Below, piece after piece: positions 48,591-60,887 of a stretch of DNA of 64,000 nt (positions are counted from its first letter, which is position 1; the number at the start of each line of letters is the position of its first letter). Source of the stretch: Owenia fusiformis. Taxonomy: Eukaryota; Annelida; Polychaeta; Sabellida; Oweniidae. The notes below the pieces were generated by a model. The model ran no database searches. It saw nothing but the letters and a program-made list of their open reading frames with translations, and had not been told where the DNA came from. The position numbers and the translations under genes were made by a program. The stretch lies in contig CAIIXF020000010.1 of the NCBI GenBank assembly GCA_903813345.2, positions 7,123,169-7,187,168 of the forward strand. Reading direction: 5' to 3'.

Positions 48591-50535
48591 ATTTCTTGTA
48601 TTTCTTCTCTTCATCACTCTTATTTTACATTTTTAAGATTAGCATAGTGGGATTTTATTTACAGGTAGCTAGAGGCTAGTAGTTGTCATTCACACCTGCG
48701 TAATGTAATTAACAACTTGTATTGTTTTTACTGTATTGTACTTTAGTTCAAGTTCATAACAAATATATTAATGAATGTTAAATCTGATTGGTCAAGAGAC
48801 AGTCGATAACTTAAACAGTTGACTGCGTAATGCATTACCAGTTAATGGTGTTTGGGTATGACATAACAGCATGTCACAGTTCACAGTTTTGGGATGCAAT
48901 TTTAACAGATCTTTCAGTTTTTGAAATATAATATCTCAATTCTCTTTTTATTTAATGAAAAGTGTAACTCATTAGAATTCTAGGATTTGTCTCCTATATG
49001 CTTTTCACGTGCCAAATAATAGATAGATGTCTCTCAAAATTTTACAAAGTTATTATATTCAATAATTCTATTTGGTATATTGTACTAAAGATGGCATGAA
49101 AAATCACAGATTTGTATTTACATTAGAGCCTGTGTATGGTGAATATTTTTTGCCAAGAAAAAACACTCACTGTTGGTACTACAAAAACAAAGCTTATTAA
49201 AAATCATATAATGAGTCACACCTGGTTCAATAGAAGGGGAGATCAACATCTCAAATTAACCTTTAAATTATTTCTTACAGGTAACATAAACATGAACTGC
49301 TAACTCCCAGTTGCAGAAAATCTATGAGAAATCATGTATCTGATTCAATGCTTACTAGAAACAGGATAACTCAAGTAAATTTACCAAGATTTAGCGTTCA
49401 CCATTCACAGTAGGTAGATCTTTACAAGATTGTACTTTAACATTGGAGTCAATGGGAAAAAGGTTTTGCTGAAAAAAATGTTCACGATTGATAGGTGTTC
49501 ATTAGGGAATTGTGTTCACTAACTCAGCTTTTACTCTAGTTTTCAAATTTTGGAGACACATCCTTTTTCTTTATCCTTTTCAACAGCTTGATTCCACTTC
49601 TTTAGAGACAAATATATCAACATTACTAGTAATTTGTATTAGCCTCTTGGCTTTAAGGTAATTCATCTTTTCCTAAAACAGTAAAAACTATCAAGAAGAA
49701 CACCTGTTTGTAGAACACCTTCTGAAGTGGAACATGGTCTGTATCCCTTGACACTCTCTTAAGAAGTCACAAACATGTTTGACTAATATGTAGATTTCAC
49801 TCACTGAGATCTATTAATAACAACACAAAGTCTTTAAAATGTATTGATATTTTGTTTGAACTCTTGTGGCATGCACTATCAATGGATACCATACTCTCTG
49901 GAAAATGAATTATCAAGAGACATTCTTGACGATAAGACAAAATGTAATATTGAGGAGACTATATTGAAACTGGCTCCAATCCTCCGACCATTTAATTAAA
50001 ATTAAATAAAGGAAGATATTATGAATGTATCAAATTGAAATAAGATCTGCCAGCAATAATACACCATGTTCCACACCCACTTTCTCTAAAGAGAGAAGGG
50101 AAAGTGGGCATGTTACATGATAATACATGGCAAGAAACCGGATCCATTTTCCTGACACATCCCAGGGACCAGATGACTCACAGCTACTAAAGACCTATGA
50201 TACATAGAATATATGGACAGCGTGCTTTATGATGAGCTATTAATCAGGTATATAATGAAGGTGTAATACAATGACTTCCCATGTTTATCCAGTTATTGAT
50301 TCATTAATTCAACACACCTGAACTCTCAATATTTATTGCTTCATGTCACAGTGATCTTGTCTTCTTATACAATACTTATTCCATTTTCATCTACCTAGTC
50401 GCCTTGTCTCTGTAGTCAGTATTAGCTAGTCAGTATCCTTGTCTACCCAACCACCCTCATTGTCTAGTAGACGGTACATTGCAAACCTACATTGAATACC
50501 TTGTATAGGTACACAAACAACAAAACAGTTACCTA
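48591..50535. other. Non-coding, nothing definite
   Basis: A short hairpin, CCCACTTTC and GAAAGTGGG, lies at about 50078-50108. A fragment related to the 8309 MITE is near 49710. No exon is supported. Confidence 0.35.
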
Positions 50536-51180
50536 ATTTCAACCAAATCAATGACCTTGTCTATCCAAACAATTACCTAATGTCAACCAAATCAATCTCC
50601 TTGTCTACCCTAACAGTTACCTAATGTCAACCAAATCAATGACCTTGTCTACCCAAACAGTTACCTATTTCCAACCAAATCAATGACCTTGTCTATCCAA
50701 ACAATTACCTAATGTCAACCAAATCAATCTCCTTGTCTATCCAAACAATTACCCTTTGTCAACCAAATCAATCTCCTTGTCTATCCAAACAATTACCTTT
50801 TGTCAACCAAATCAATCTCCTTGTCTATCCAAACAATTACCTTTTGTCAACCAAATCAATGACCTTGTCTACCCAAGCAGTTACCAATGTCAACCAAATC
50901 AATGACCTTGTCTCCCAAACAGTTACCTTTTGTCAACCAAATCAATAACCTTGTCTACCCAAACAGTTACCTGATGTCAACCAAATCAATTTCCTTGTCT
51001 ACCCAAACAATTACCTAATGTCAACCAAATCAATGACCTTGTCTACCCAAACAGTCACCTAATGTCAACCAAATCAATTTCCTTGTCTACCCAAACAATT
51101 ACCTATTGTCAACCAAATCAATGACCTTGTCTATCCAAACAGTTACCTTTTGTCAACCAAATCAATGACCTTGTCTAGAC
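50536..51180. repeat. 44 bp minisatellite, about 14-15 units
   Basis: The unit is ACCAAATCAATGACCTTGTC followed by TACCCAAACAGTTACCTAAT and GTCA. Variants alternate at GACC/CTCC/TTCC after AATCAAT, TATCC/TACCC, and CTAATG/CTTTTG, which suggests a higher-order pattern. Decayed units extend to about 50440 and 51240. Frames crossing it are artefacts. Confidence 0.92.
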
Positions 51181-51235
51181 ATTACAGTATTCTCGTCTAC
51201 ATAAACAATATTCTACATGTCTACCTACACAATCT

Positions 51236-51496
51236 CTACGTGATCAATATCCTTGACAATAGATTTTCCTTCCTTTTTAAATAAACTTCTTCTAATAATT
51301 TTGTTTCTCTAAGAGATCTTGTATGGGCCCCTAAATTATTGGTACATGTCATTTCAGGAAAGAAACTTCGTTTCAAAGTCTGTTGATGGTGCAAATAACT
51401 AAATAGATACCAATGCTTTTTGATACTCAACTCTTTGGTAATTAAAAGTGCCTTTTTTGACTCATAATCACAAAAAAGTAGGGCGACTTTTGACAT
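51236..51496 (-). other. Open frame, not supported as a gene
   Basis: This 86-codon minus frame beside the minisatellite has ordinary-looking composition (VALLFCDYESKKALLITKEL). It has no recognisable domain or clear splice context. I record it only because it is one of the less biased frames in the window. Confidence 0.15.
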
Positions 51497-51548
51497 ATCC
51501 AGTTAACCCTGAGTGCAGATTCTAGTTATAAACTGAAGGCAAAGCTGT

Positions 51549-52364
51549 TTTACCCCCCTATCACACCAAACTAGTTCTTACCCGTTCTTGCCAGTCCTAC
51601 AAAAACGTCGTAAAACGGGCTCAATCTGGCTGTGGTCAGGAAATATGTCTGAAATAATTAGCTTCCTTGTTCTTAAACAGTCTTCAATACGTCCATCTCG
51701 TTCGCAGTTCGTTCAGGTCGCACCACATCGGTGTGCAACGTCGTAGAACGCGTCCATTAGTCTAGAAGGTCAACATGACCTGATTACAGAACGGTATGGT
51801 CGCCATCGAATTTTGAATCGATCCAAAATTCTAAAATCACATTCCCATCTGAGAACGTTCATAAAGTTTGTAAATAGACCTTAGAAAGTTGCAGCTACGT
51901 TCATTCTGTTCGCACACAGTTTAAAACCAGTTATGAAGAACGCAGTGGCAACTTGTTTGGTGTGATAGCTATATTTTTGCTAACTCGTTCATAAGCAGTG
52001 TTAAATACATTCTTAATCAGTTTAAACCCGTTTGCAATTAGTTCTACCTCGTTCTCAACACTTCCTCAGACAGTTCAACTCGTTGTTAAAACGTCCTTAG
52101 TAGGATTGAAGTACGACAGTTCCGTTTGAAGTACGTCCAGCTCGTCGTTAGTACGTTGTCACTCGTTCTAATTGTAGAACATGACGACCATGAGAACCTT
52201 TTGAGCATTGTCTAAGTTCTAGAGGACCTACCCGTTCGAGTACGTTCGATGAAGTTTGTAAATAGATCCCAAACGGTTCTTAGTAGGTCCAACCCGTTCG
52301 TACACAGTTGAAGCCCGTTTTCAAGAACATAGTGAGAACTAGTTTGGTGTGATAGTAGGGTAAA
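51549..52364. mobile_element. CpG-containing TIR element with duplicated 3' half
   Basis: Ends TTTACCCCCCTATCACACCA and, on the opposite strand, TTTACCCTACTATCACACCA are inverted repeats of about 32 bp that continue into AACTAGTTCT. The interior is dense in CGTTC/GTTCG motifs and much richer in CpG than its surroundings. An internal copy of the right end, ACTTGTTTGGTGTGATAG, ends at 51968. The 120-130 bp before it (from about 51842) is repeated before the true right end (52232-52355). There is no open frame. The superfamily is unclear and no target duplication could be fixed. Confidence 0.75.
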
Positions 52365-54485
52365 GAAGTGAAGTCAAACAAATGCAAAGGGTAGTAAAAC
52401 ATTTTCAGGCGGAATCCTTTTGATCATATATCCCACAATCAAATTAGTAAAGCATGTGTAGGGATAACATGCAATAATCTAATATGGTATCACTCACTTC
52501 ATCGCTCACAGGGATGCCTTAAAGCCTAAAAGACAATTTGTTTCTAAATTACAGTGAAGCAGTTGAAGAAACAAGAGCCTTTAAGAGGCATTCTCAGTTA
52601 GCAAGGACAATTTTAGAGCCATTTGATATTTTATACATGTGTTCTGTGATGTTGATTTATCTTTATTCCAACTGTCAGAATCTAACAGATGTAAGATTAA
52701 TATTAAGCTGGACAGCAACAATTGATTTAGTATGATTCAGAGAAGACCCCCCCCCCCCTCCCATTCAACTGTGGTAGAAGTAGATACATGGGTGCAGGGT
52801 ATTGAAACAAGACTAGATTTAAAGGTTTAAAATCTTCAAAATTGCTAAACTGATCCAAAAATGGTGTCTATGTGTATTTTGAATTTAACAAAATTAATCA
52901 TATCACAAATAAAAATTCCATGACGAACAACACCGAGTTGGTTGCCTCCTTTTACCAAACTGAGGCATATTGAGCCTTGCTGCCTTTCTTGAAATATCTC
53001 AGATAAGTTGCTACTGAGGCACGTTCTCGGAACTAATAAAGTTACATTCAATAACGCAACTAGCTGATCAAATCTGACATGATGTCATTCTCTCACACTA
53101 CAAGTCCATGATACAATGAAACAACTTACTCAAAAACAAATCAAAAAACCTTAAATCTTGGAAAACAGTGTCCCGAGAGCATGTGAAAATCATTGATCAA
53201 ATTGCTTTGATCGTACATGCTGTAACAACTGTTTCGAATGGATGATGTTTTAGTTACTGAATTATTTAAGTGTCAATATACATCCTCAGTTTAATTTCCT
53301 GATGATTTAACCATAGTAATAAAGTCAGAGAATATAGCTAAGAGACGGTTGCCATAGAAATGTGTAAATGGCACGCTTCATTTATTTCCTATAATCACAG
53401 AGGCAGTGAAGTCTGGCATTTTCTCCCCATAGCTCTATAAAATACTGTGATTACAGGTCATTAATAACAGCTCACTTGCAAAATATAATTCACCGGAAAA
53501 GTTGAAATGTTTCTTTAGTTATTAATAGTGATTATGTTATTGTCAAAGGGACATAGACAACATTGTTATCTGACATGAAAGAGAGAGTACCACTTGATTG
53601 CGTTTCTGGGGTAGAAATTTGTAAATGGTGCTTTCTATACCAATGTATTGGTATGAGATGGACAAATACATGTTAGGTCAAGGTATACTGTCCTGTCAAC
53701 TAATTCAATAAAAATGTTACCTAGCAACTTTATGTATCTTTTATTTGTATAGCAACAAGCCTACATACCTTTTTTAGCAAGATTTAATGAGCAGTTTATA
53801 ATGGATTAACTTCAGAGCAGGAACTGCAATTTTAAAATCATTGATCAGCTTCTGGTGTTTATGTATGATACACATTCATCAAGGATGTATTCAATCACTG
53901 ATGTCTTTTACAGATATCAATGTTTGCAGTGTTCATTTTAAGATTTTTAGGACCTGGGTGCAAATTTGAAATTTACCAATTTTGGCTTTGAATTGTCTGG
54001 ACTTTACACTGACCAAGTCAAATTGAAAATGTCCTTATTTTCATGATTTTTTTAACCAAATGTGAGTACATTTTCAACTGAGTATAATGGATGGTGTACA
54101 AATGATGACAGTAAATGTATTTGAAAATCAACCCTTCTTCCACCATGTAACGAAATTGAACTTTCAAAAAATCAGCTTTGATCATAATCCATATTGAAAT
54201 CATCAACTCTGTTATAATTATGTCACAACATATATTCTTATAGAATCCAACTTTTTGCTAGAAAAGCAAAATTGCAGATTTCTTTTCTTATGCTATGTTT
54301 TAATTTGATCAACATCTGGTTTTATTTTCAAACTTGCCCAGTACCCGGATGTCGAGTTCTATATGTTCTTTAGGGAACTTGACTCAATTTTTTATACATG
54401 TTCCCGGGCCTATGTTGTAGGTGCCTCTTTTTTGTTTCTTGCATTTTTTCACAGAATGAATTTACATGGCTGGTGATTGATATTC
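52365..54485. other. Non-coding, nothing definite
   Basis: A C-run lies at 52748-52758. A fragment starting CAGTGTTCATTTTAAG near 53926 resembles the hAT-like element at 56395. Minus frame 52845-53051 is open but unrecognised. Confidence 0.35.
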
Positions 54486-54535
54486 AGTGTCTGTAACAAA
54501 TGGCAGGTAGTGACATTTTGCATGTTAATACCATG
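54486..54535 (-). repeat. Family A dispersed element, copy 10 (5' fragment, minus)
   Basis: This is the only minus-oriented copy found. It keeps only the left block, reading TGTCACTACCTGCCATTTG on the minus strand. Confidence 0.75.
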
Positions 54536-54951
54536 TTTTGTAATTGTATTGTTCAATGCCAAATAAGATCCCTAAATGTTATAACTAGATAATAATATTA
54601 AGGATAGAAGCATTGATCTTGATACAACTCATCTTCAAAATTGATACAATACCAGCCAGACATTCTCTAGATGATGAAAAATCAGATGATTAGTCTAACC
54701 GTCCAAGCTTGATTTGGTCAGTTTATTCAATTTGAATGCATGAGATATTAATAAATGTGCCGATGTTATTCAGTGTTGCAATGCAAGGTGCTCCGATTTA
54801 ATAAGACCACTTCCAGTCCAGTGTTGACAATTTCATTAGTTTGTAGATGATAGTGTTTCCAAAGAGTTTTAGATTCCAGAACAGACTATTATATTGATTG
54901 GTTTTCCAGCAGTTACGAAAAAGAATGACTTTCAGCAAAGTCAGAAAAACG
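54536..54951. other. Non-coding, nothing definite
   Basis: No feature is supported between the two family A copies. Confidence 0.35.
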
Positions 54952-55083
54952 TATCTGCCATTTGTTACAGGTGCCGACTGCAAACACCAAACACCAACCA
55001 CTGACCACCAAACACTGCGCATATACAGTAGAGGTTGGAGACTATGTAGCAATGTTACTATTACTGGTGGTGACATAAAAAGG
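54952..55083 (+). repeat. Family A dispersed element, copy 11 (5' truncated)
   Basis: It starts inside the left block at CTGCCATTTGTTACAGGTGC and runs to GGTGGTGACATAAAA. The left hairpin arm has mutated to TGTTACTATT. Confidence 0.8.
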
Positions 55084-55505
55084 GGAAACCTGACCTTGAT
55101 ATAGCATAGCAACCCTTAAATGAGATGTAAATGAATGAAGATAAGTACCCCAGCTGGGTCTTAGACTGAGTTGGCATAATAGGAATAAATGAACTTAGGT
55201 TAAGAATTGAGAAATACCTTGAACAATTACATCTAAATATGCAATGCATTGAGCGACTGAAAAATCATAAGAAATTTCTACCAATTTTAAACATGTTTCT
55301 TTGTAAATTGAGTACATTTCACCCAATCCCAGGAGAACATTAGTTACATTAAAGCAGTGACTACATTTGCATGAAAAACAATCGGCAGTCATGAATTGTA
55401 TAATTTGAAGAATCAGTCAGCTCTGCCTATTTCCTGCTTTTAATGACAATTGCTTCATAAGACATATTACCATATTCTTCATTTTCAACATCATATGAAC
55501 TTAGA

Positions 55506-55648
55506 AACAAGGCATTAAGAAGCCAAATATCACCACATGCCATTTGTTACAGATCCCAAACACCAAGTGCCAGACACCTAACATCAAGTGCCAAACAATC
55601 CACAAAAAATGGCTATGTCACCACATACTTATTAAGGTGACATAAAAA
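55506..55648 (+). repeat. Family A dispersed element, copy 12
   Basis: The right end forms a perfect 9 bp stem, TATGTCACC and GGTGACATA, around an enlarged loop (ACATACTTATTAA), so the stem is kept while the loop differs from other copies. Confidence 0.8.
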
Positions 55649-55919
55649 CCAAAGATTATTCCCCATTGGAAAGTGCAAGTTAATTCAACATTAGGGACAT
55701 TCATATGGTAATTGTAATATCAAATAATCTTTCTTAATCTCATTTTATCAACTCATTTCATTTAATATCAGAATACATTCACTATGCTCAATCATGCCAA
55801 TATACTTATATCACAGAGTATCACTGATATAATTAACATGGAAAATCTAATTTATCAATAAATACAAGCAAATACAAGCTAGTACATGTTATTGAACATA
55901 TCAACATAACAATTTATAT

Positions 55920-56049
55920 ACAAGGCATGCAAATTGTCACAACCTGCCATTTGTTGCAGTCACCAAACCCTGAACACTCAACCAATAGGTGCTAAATGCC
56001 AAACACAATCCATAAAAAGTTGGAGACTATAACAGAGCCTGGTACATCA
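55920..56049 (+). repeat. Family A dispersed element, copy 13
   Basis: The left block reads CAAGGCATGCAAATTGTCAC, with ATTAACATG deleted. The right end after GTTGGAGACTATAAC is lost. Confidence 0.75.
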
Positions 56050-56394
56050 CATGAAGCTCTCTTTTAAACAATCAAAACCAAAGAAATATGAATCAGTAAA
56101 CATTACATAGCGTTTCGACACCGTTCCGGCACCGAAACCTTTAGACACCAAAATTTGCTACCGGACTAGTCAGTCCATTTGGTGCCGAAACAGTATACCA
56201 AACGATATACCAAACAAAGGTAGCCTCTTATTGTCTCTCCATTAACAGAAACACCAAGTTCTATCATCATACATTGATCAATATTTTGAAACATTCCCTA
56301 ATGTTATAATGACCTAAATAAAATTATCTGATTACATACAAATCAAACCCTGTTAGCTTATGTGACTATGCAAGACATATCAAAACATAGTAAC

Positions 56395-56576
56395 CAGTGT
56401 TCTCCACAGGATATTTTCTGAAGTGGGTGTAAAATTCTCATTTTCACATTTCAGACTAAAATTGGTCAAAATATGCCCATTTTCATGATTTTTCTCATTT
56501 TAGGTGGGTGCAAGCCTCTTTTCAAAATCACAGGTGGGCATTGCGCCTACTTGCTTTAATGCTGAGGAGATCACTG
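56395..56576. mobile_element. hAT-like MITE, 182 bp
   Basis: The left end CAGTGTTCTCCACAG and the reverse complement of the right end, CAGTGATCTCCTCAG, are imperfect inverted repeats. CAGTG-type tips are common in hAT-superfamily elements. A clean 8 bp target duplication is not visible. The plus frame 56504-56692 crosses the right boundary and is not a gene. Confidence 0.5.
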
Positions 56577-58705
56577 GTAAAACTTTTTATTTCAAATTTT
56601 TTTTATCTCTTATGGATGTGAGGTTATATATGAGGAGGGGGTCCAAAGGACTTGATGCAAGATTTAATTTCATGTACGAACTGAAATTGTAAGCTTAGAT
56701 CAAACATCAAACATACTGGTAATTGTGGGGAAGGTATTTACTCTGGACCTGACTGGACTAGCCAGTCAAAAGGGGATGTAAAAATCATACATAGTTTTTT
56801 ATATTTGTTCTAAATTGGAACCGAGATAATTGAATCCTTCAAATGATCTGTTCATAGCTAACTCTTCAGCTCTTGTATCTTTACTACATTAGATAAGAAC
56901 CATTATAAAAGTGAAGAAATAAATGTATTTTCTATTCTTAAGTTGAGACTAACAAGTTGCTATATGCATTTACTGTGAACAACATTTCTTATGGTTAAAT
57001 CCTCATTCCACTCAATGTCTCTTTCTTTATATTTAATTTGGAGTTACATCTACATAACACAGGGGAAGACTTGGAAGTTGACAAGGGAAGTCAAAGGGAT
57101 TCACATAAATGCATATTGAATGGTTTCGAGCCCTTTTCAGAAAATATTGGCCCAAATTTTCAAAATTGGGAATGGCCCATATTTTCCCTATTTCCGGGCA
57201 TAGAGCTTATTTTTAGAAAAAAGAAACAAGGCCAAATCAGGCCACCACTGTTCAACCATTAAATATTCCTTTATTATGTGTAATACCTTGATTAGATCAA
57301 GATGTTTTTGACCACATTACATGTAGATTTAAAATCATGACTATGTATCAATATTCTTGTTGTCTTATTTGTGGGTTGTTAAGATCACTGAGGCATCTTA
57401 AGCATTGTGTTCAGGATCATGATGATAACAAAGAGACAAAGTAATTGAATTGCAATAAGAGGCATCATTGTGAAGATCTGATTAAAGGCCTAATCAATTT
57501 CTGAGCCACTTTTACAGCACACAGTACAGTTTTCTTGTACTTTAAATGGATCAGTATATCATATAGTCAAGTACTAAGTTTCTCTCATACCTACTTCACA
57601 CCTTATATTATGTAATATAAAGCACTGACAGATCTTTGGAAATGTGGGCCTAAGTTTTTAAAAAATAATTCCAAATTTCTCGAAATTGATACCATTTTTA
57701 AATCAAAAAATGGATCTGAGCTGAAAATTTCTATCTGCCTTATTTCTCTCAAAAATCTGAACGAAGCATCTGGTTTCCACATATATCAGGAGTTATTCCT
57801 TTTTCATTTCTTGCCAATGTAATATCACTTAATTACTTAGGGCATGACCTACAATGAGAATTTCTCATTCCGTAAAGATGTTATTTTTCAGTATTTCAAT
57901 TACTCTAAGATAATACAGGTCTCCATGTTAAGAAAAGAATACTCAGCAATTTCTCGGATTACTAAATCCTTTCTAAGTGAATTGTCATGTTAAGAAGCAA
58001 AATAGAGTTGCCACAAGGGAGGGGATTGAGATATAAAGAGGAGCTTGCATATTGATATCATACATTCACCCCAAAAGTCAACCTAGACTCAGCTTTCATC
58101 ATTTTCATCATTCTTCAGGGAAGTGGCCTCATTTTGACTTGTGCAGAAATCACATTTTTCCTCAACGTGGCATTGTAACAAATCAGTAATTGATGAGGAA
58201 TTTTGAAGGAGATATCTTGAGCAATTGTAAGTGGCCGTCAACCCCATCCCCACCTCCCCCTCTATACCTCTATATTAAAAAATTTTGAAGAATATAATCA
58301 CACTAATAATTAAGTCTTCTCTTTATGTCATATCTCAAGCATGCTATTTAACAGTGTAATCTCTCCTCTAAACCTATCATACGATTGAGAATAGGTTCAT
58401 ATATCAGTATAAGTCAGATTACAGGCTGTGATCACATAAATGAGATGAGAGGAGCTGTAATGATACAGTATGATCGACTAAAGGAAACATCAACATTACG
58501 AAATTACACACCTTAATCATGGATTGTTCACAACTGTCTCTTATGTTAGCCAATTAGATACTCAACTGAACGAAAATTGGCTTTTCTAAAGCCTGCAATA
58601 TTCTATAATTCTTAGATTGACTCATCAACATATTTAAGGAATAAAATAAGAATGTTTGTTTGCAAAATAACAGAGGTTGCATTAGAATTTCTTACAATAG
58701 GCAAA
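56577..58705. other. Non-coding, nothing definite
   Basis: Open frames here (for example 57038-57262) have no recognisable motif or splice context. Confidence 0.35.
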
Positions 58706-58838
58706 AAAGGCATAATAATGTGTAAAATGTCACCACCTGTCACTTGTTACAGACATTCGCCTCCGAACACTGACCACCAAACACCGCCTTCAAAAAAATG
58801 AGTTATAACAATTTGCCACCACTTGTGGTGGTGACAAA
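58706..58838 (+). repeat. Family A dispersed element, copy 14
   Basis: The copy has a complete terminal hairpin at 58812-58838: TTTGCCACCAC, loop TTGTG, GTGGTGACAAA, with one C-A mismatch. Compared with copy 4, one A-T pair has become T-A on both sides. Confidence 0.85.
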
Positions 58839-59230
58839 TGGATAAAAACAATATCATATAGGAATTTATAATTCCAACATGGAAACAGTTGAAATCCTCC
58901 AAAAGAAGGCGATCATGGTCAATACAACCAGAGGACAATTTTCTTCTTGTCTATTGCTAATGAAACGGCTTTAATGCATAATTTTAAGAGAGATTGATCA
59001 TGATGTTTAGGAATTTGAACTGCTCCATGTCAAGTTTGCAAGAAAAGTAATGTGTTTTGTCAAATTTATTGCAATATCTAACCCTAACAAATCTCACCTC
59101 CACATTTTACAAGTTGTAAAATTGCATGCTGATACTAAGACCATCTTTGCCTTGCTAATGATACTGATAGAAGAGTGTGATCTCTTACGATGTATTGTAA
59201 CAAGTCCCAGTAACAAGTCTTTCTCATATA
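58839..59230. other. Non-coding, nothing definite
   Basis: The plus frame 59050-59304 runs into the repeat at 59231 and is not supported. Confidence 0.35.
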
Positions 59231-59305
59231 CAGGGGCAGGACCTAAAGCCAGCTTTTGCCAAGGGGGGTTCACTTTTCAAAAAAATCCAGGAGGTCACAT
59301 TTGAC
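59231..59305 (+). repeat. Dispersed repeat fragment (CCAAGGGGGTTC family), copy 2
   Basis: GCCAGCTTTTGCCAAGGGGG is followed by GTTCACTTTTCAAAAAAATC and CAGGAGGTCACATTTGACAA. Its right part also matches the minus copy at 63500-63567. Confidence 0.7.
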
Positions 59306-60647
59306 AACTATGACCCAAAATCATGAATTTAGTACTCAGAATGGTGAAAAATTCCCCGGACGCCCAACCATCAATGCTCACGTCACAAAAAATGATTACG
59401 ATACAAAACAAATTAAGATCTTGTCATTACTTTAGTGACTTTAATAACTTGATTAATAACACAGGTAAATGTAATCTAGATTAATGGCATGGACATCCTG
59501 ACCTCACATTGGGTTCCCCAGAAGATGAAAATACTTAATTTCCAATTAATTTGCCTTTTGTTCCCATGTTTTACAGTGTTATCCTGTTGTTAGGAATTCA
59601 AATGAAATCCTGAGCATGATAAATGATAGGAATGACATAATGAAGCATAACGAGGGGTCACTTGTTACATTTGAAAGCTGACAGTGTGTCTCATAAAATT
59701 CAGAATACTGCTGCAGTGTCTGACTTCTGACTCTGAGATCAATGACGTTATTTTAACGACCAATCTACCAAGAATAACATGACTTGAATTAACAAAAACT
59801 ACAATCTCATGAACTCACAGTCAAGAATGCCAATTAAAACATTATGTTTTTCAATAAGTCTTATTGTCTTGAATAAACCATCTGAATTTTTTTTATATCT
59901 ATGACAAGACTTTTAAGTTGTAGAATTTTGGCCCTTTCTGACATTTTTAGTTCAATTTCTCAATTTTTGTAATCCTGTAAATGCCAATGTGCATATCAGA
60001 ATTTAGTGATCAGAAGTCTATAAAATTCAAACTCTATTTTTGAATTTGACCTCAATACCTAATCAATATAAACCTCCTAGTCACTTCCTTTTCAAAAATA
60101 TGAAGAAAATAAACCATCAATTTGTGATATCTAGATAATGCATTTGATTCAATGAACACATTTCAGAGAAACTCAAAACAGAAGCGATTAGTCAACAAAT
60201 TTGACCTTTTTGAAGTTTAAAAAGGTCAATGCAGGTCAATATTGATAATATTGTCAAATCTCATTTAGAGTTCCAAGTTCTCTTCTTCTTTATCCTCTTT
60301 ATTAAAAAATCCTACATCAAGGGCCCTAAAATACATAGATAATAAGGACTACCTGTATGGATAACTATACAGTGAATATAAATGTCTATTGGTTACCTGG
60401 AAACCTAGATTCCAATTCCCTTGATATAATCTAAATCTACTAATCTACCATAAAACTATGCATTAATCCTCACTGAATTTCCTCATTGTTGGATGTAGTT
60501 CTGAAGTGAAGAACTCTCACTGGACCACTATTACTGGTAGAACATCAGTAATAAAGAGGATGTTATTATCCCCTTTATGTTTGATTGTCACATATTTTCA
60601 TGAGTTATATTCAGTGCAAACAACCTTTCTGAGCATATAAATAGAGG
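59306..60647. other. Non-coding, nothing definite
   Basis: No exon or element boundary is supported. Confidence 0.35.
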
Positions 60648-60795
60648 ATATCCTAAGATTTATGAGTGATATGATTTTTATCCACGAATGAATATGATAT
60701 CTGCACGAGCGAGCGTAGCGAGAGAGTGCAGATGTCAATAACCATGAGTGGATTAAAATCATATCACGAGTAAATCATAGGATGTTCTTTTTATT
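60648..60795. repeat. Near-perfect palindromic element with GAGCGAGCG core
   Basis: ATCCTAAGATTTATGAGTGA then TATGATTTTTATCCAC at the left mirrors GTGGATTAAAATCATATCAC then GAGTAAATCATAGGAT at the right. The central part, CTGCACGAGCGAGCGTAGCG, forms the tip. Arms are about 60-65 bp. It is probably a MITE; no coding. Confidence 0.7.
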
Positions 60796-60887
60796 CCATA
60801 GTTAACCTTTACCATGCTGCCTTATTTCAGCAAATATATCCCACGCAACTGGCTTATTTTTCAAAGAGTGCAAAAAATGATATAATA

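Noticed and set aside
50712-50948. 78-codon ORF of repeated STKSISLSIQ-like sequence
   Set aside because: It lies entirely in the 44 bp minisatellite, whose unit is not a multiple of three.
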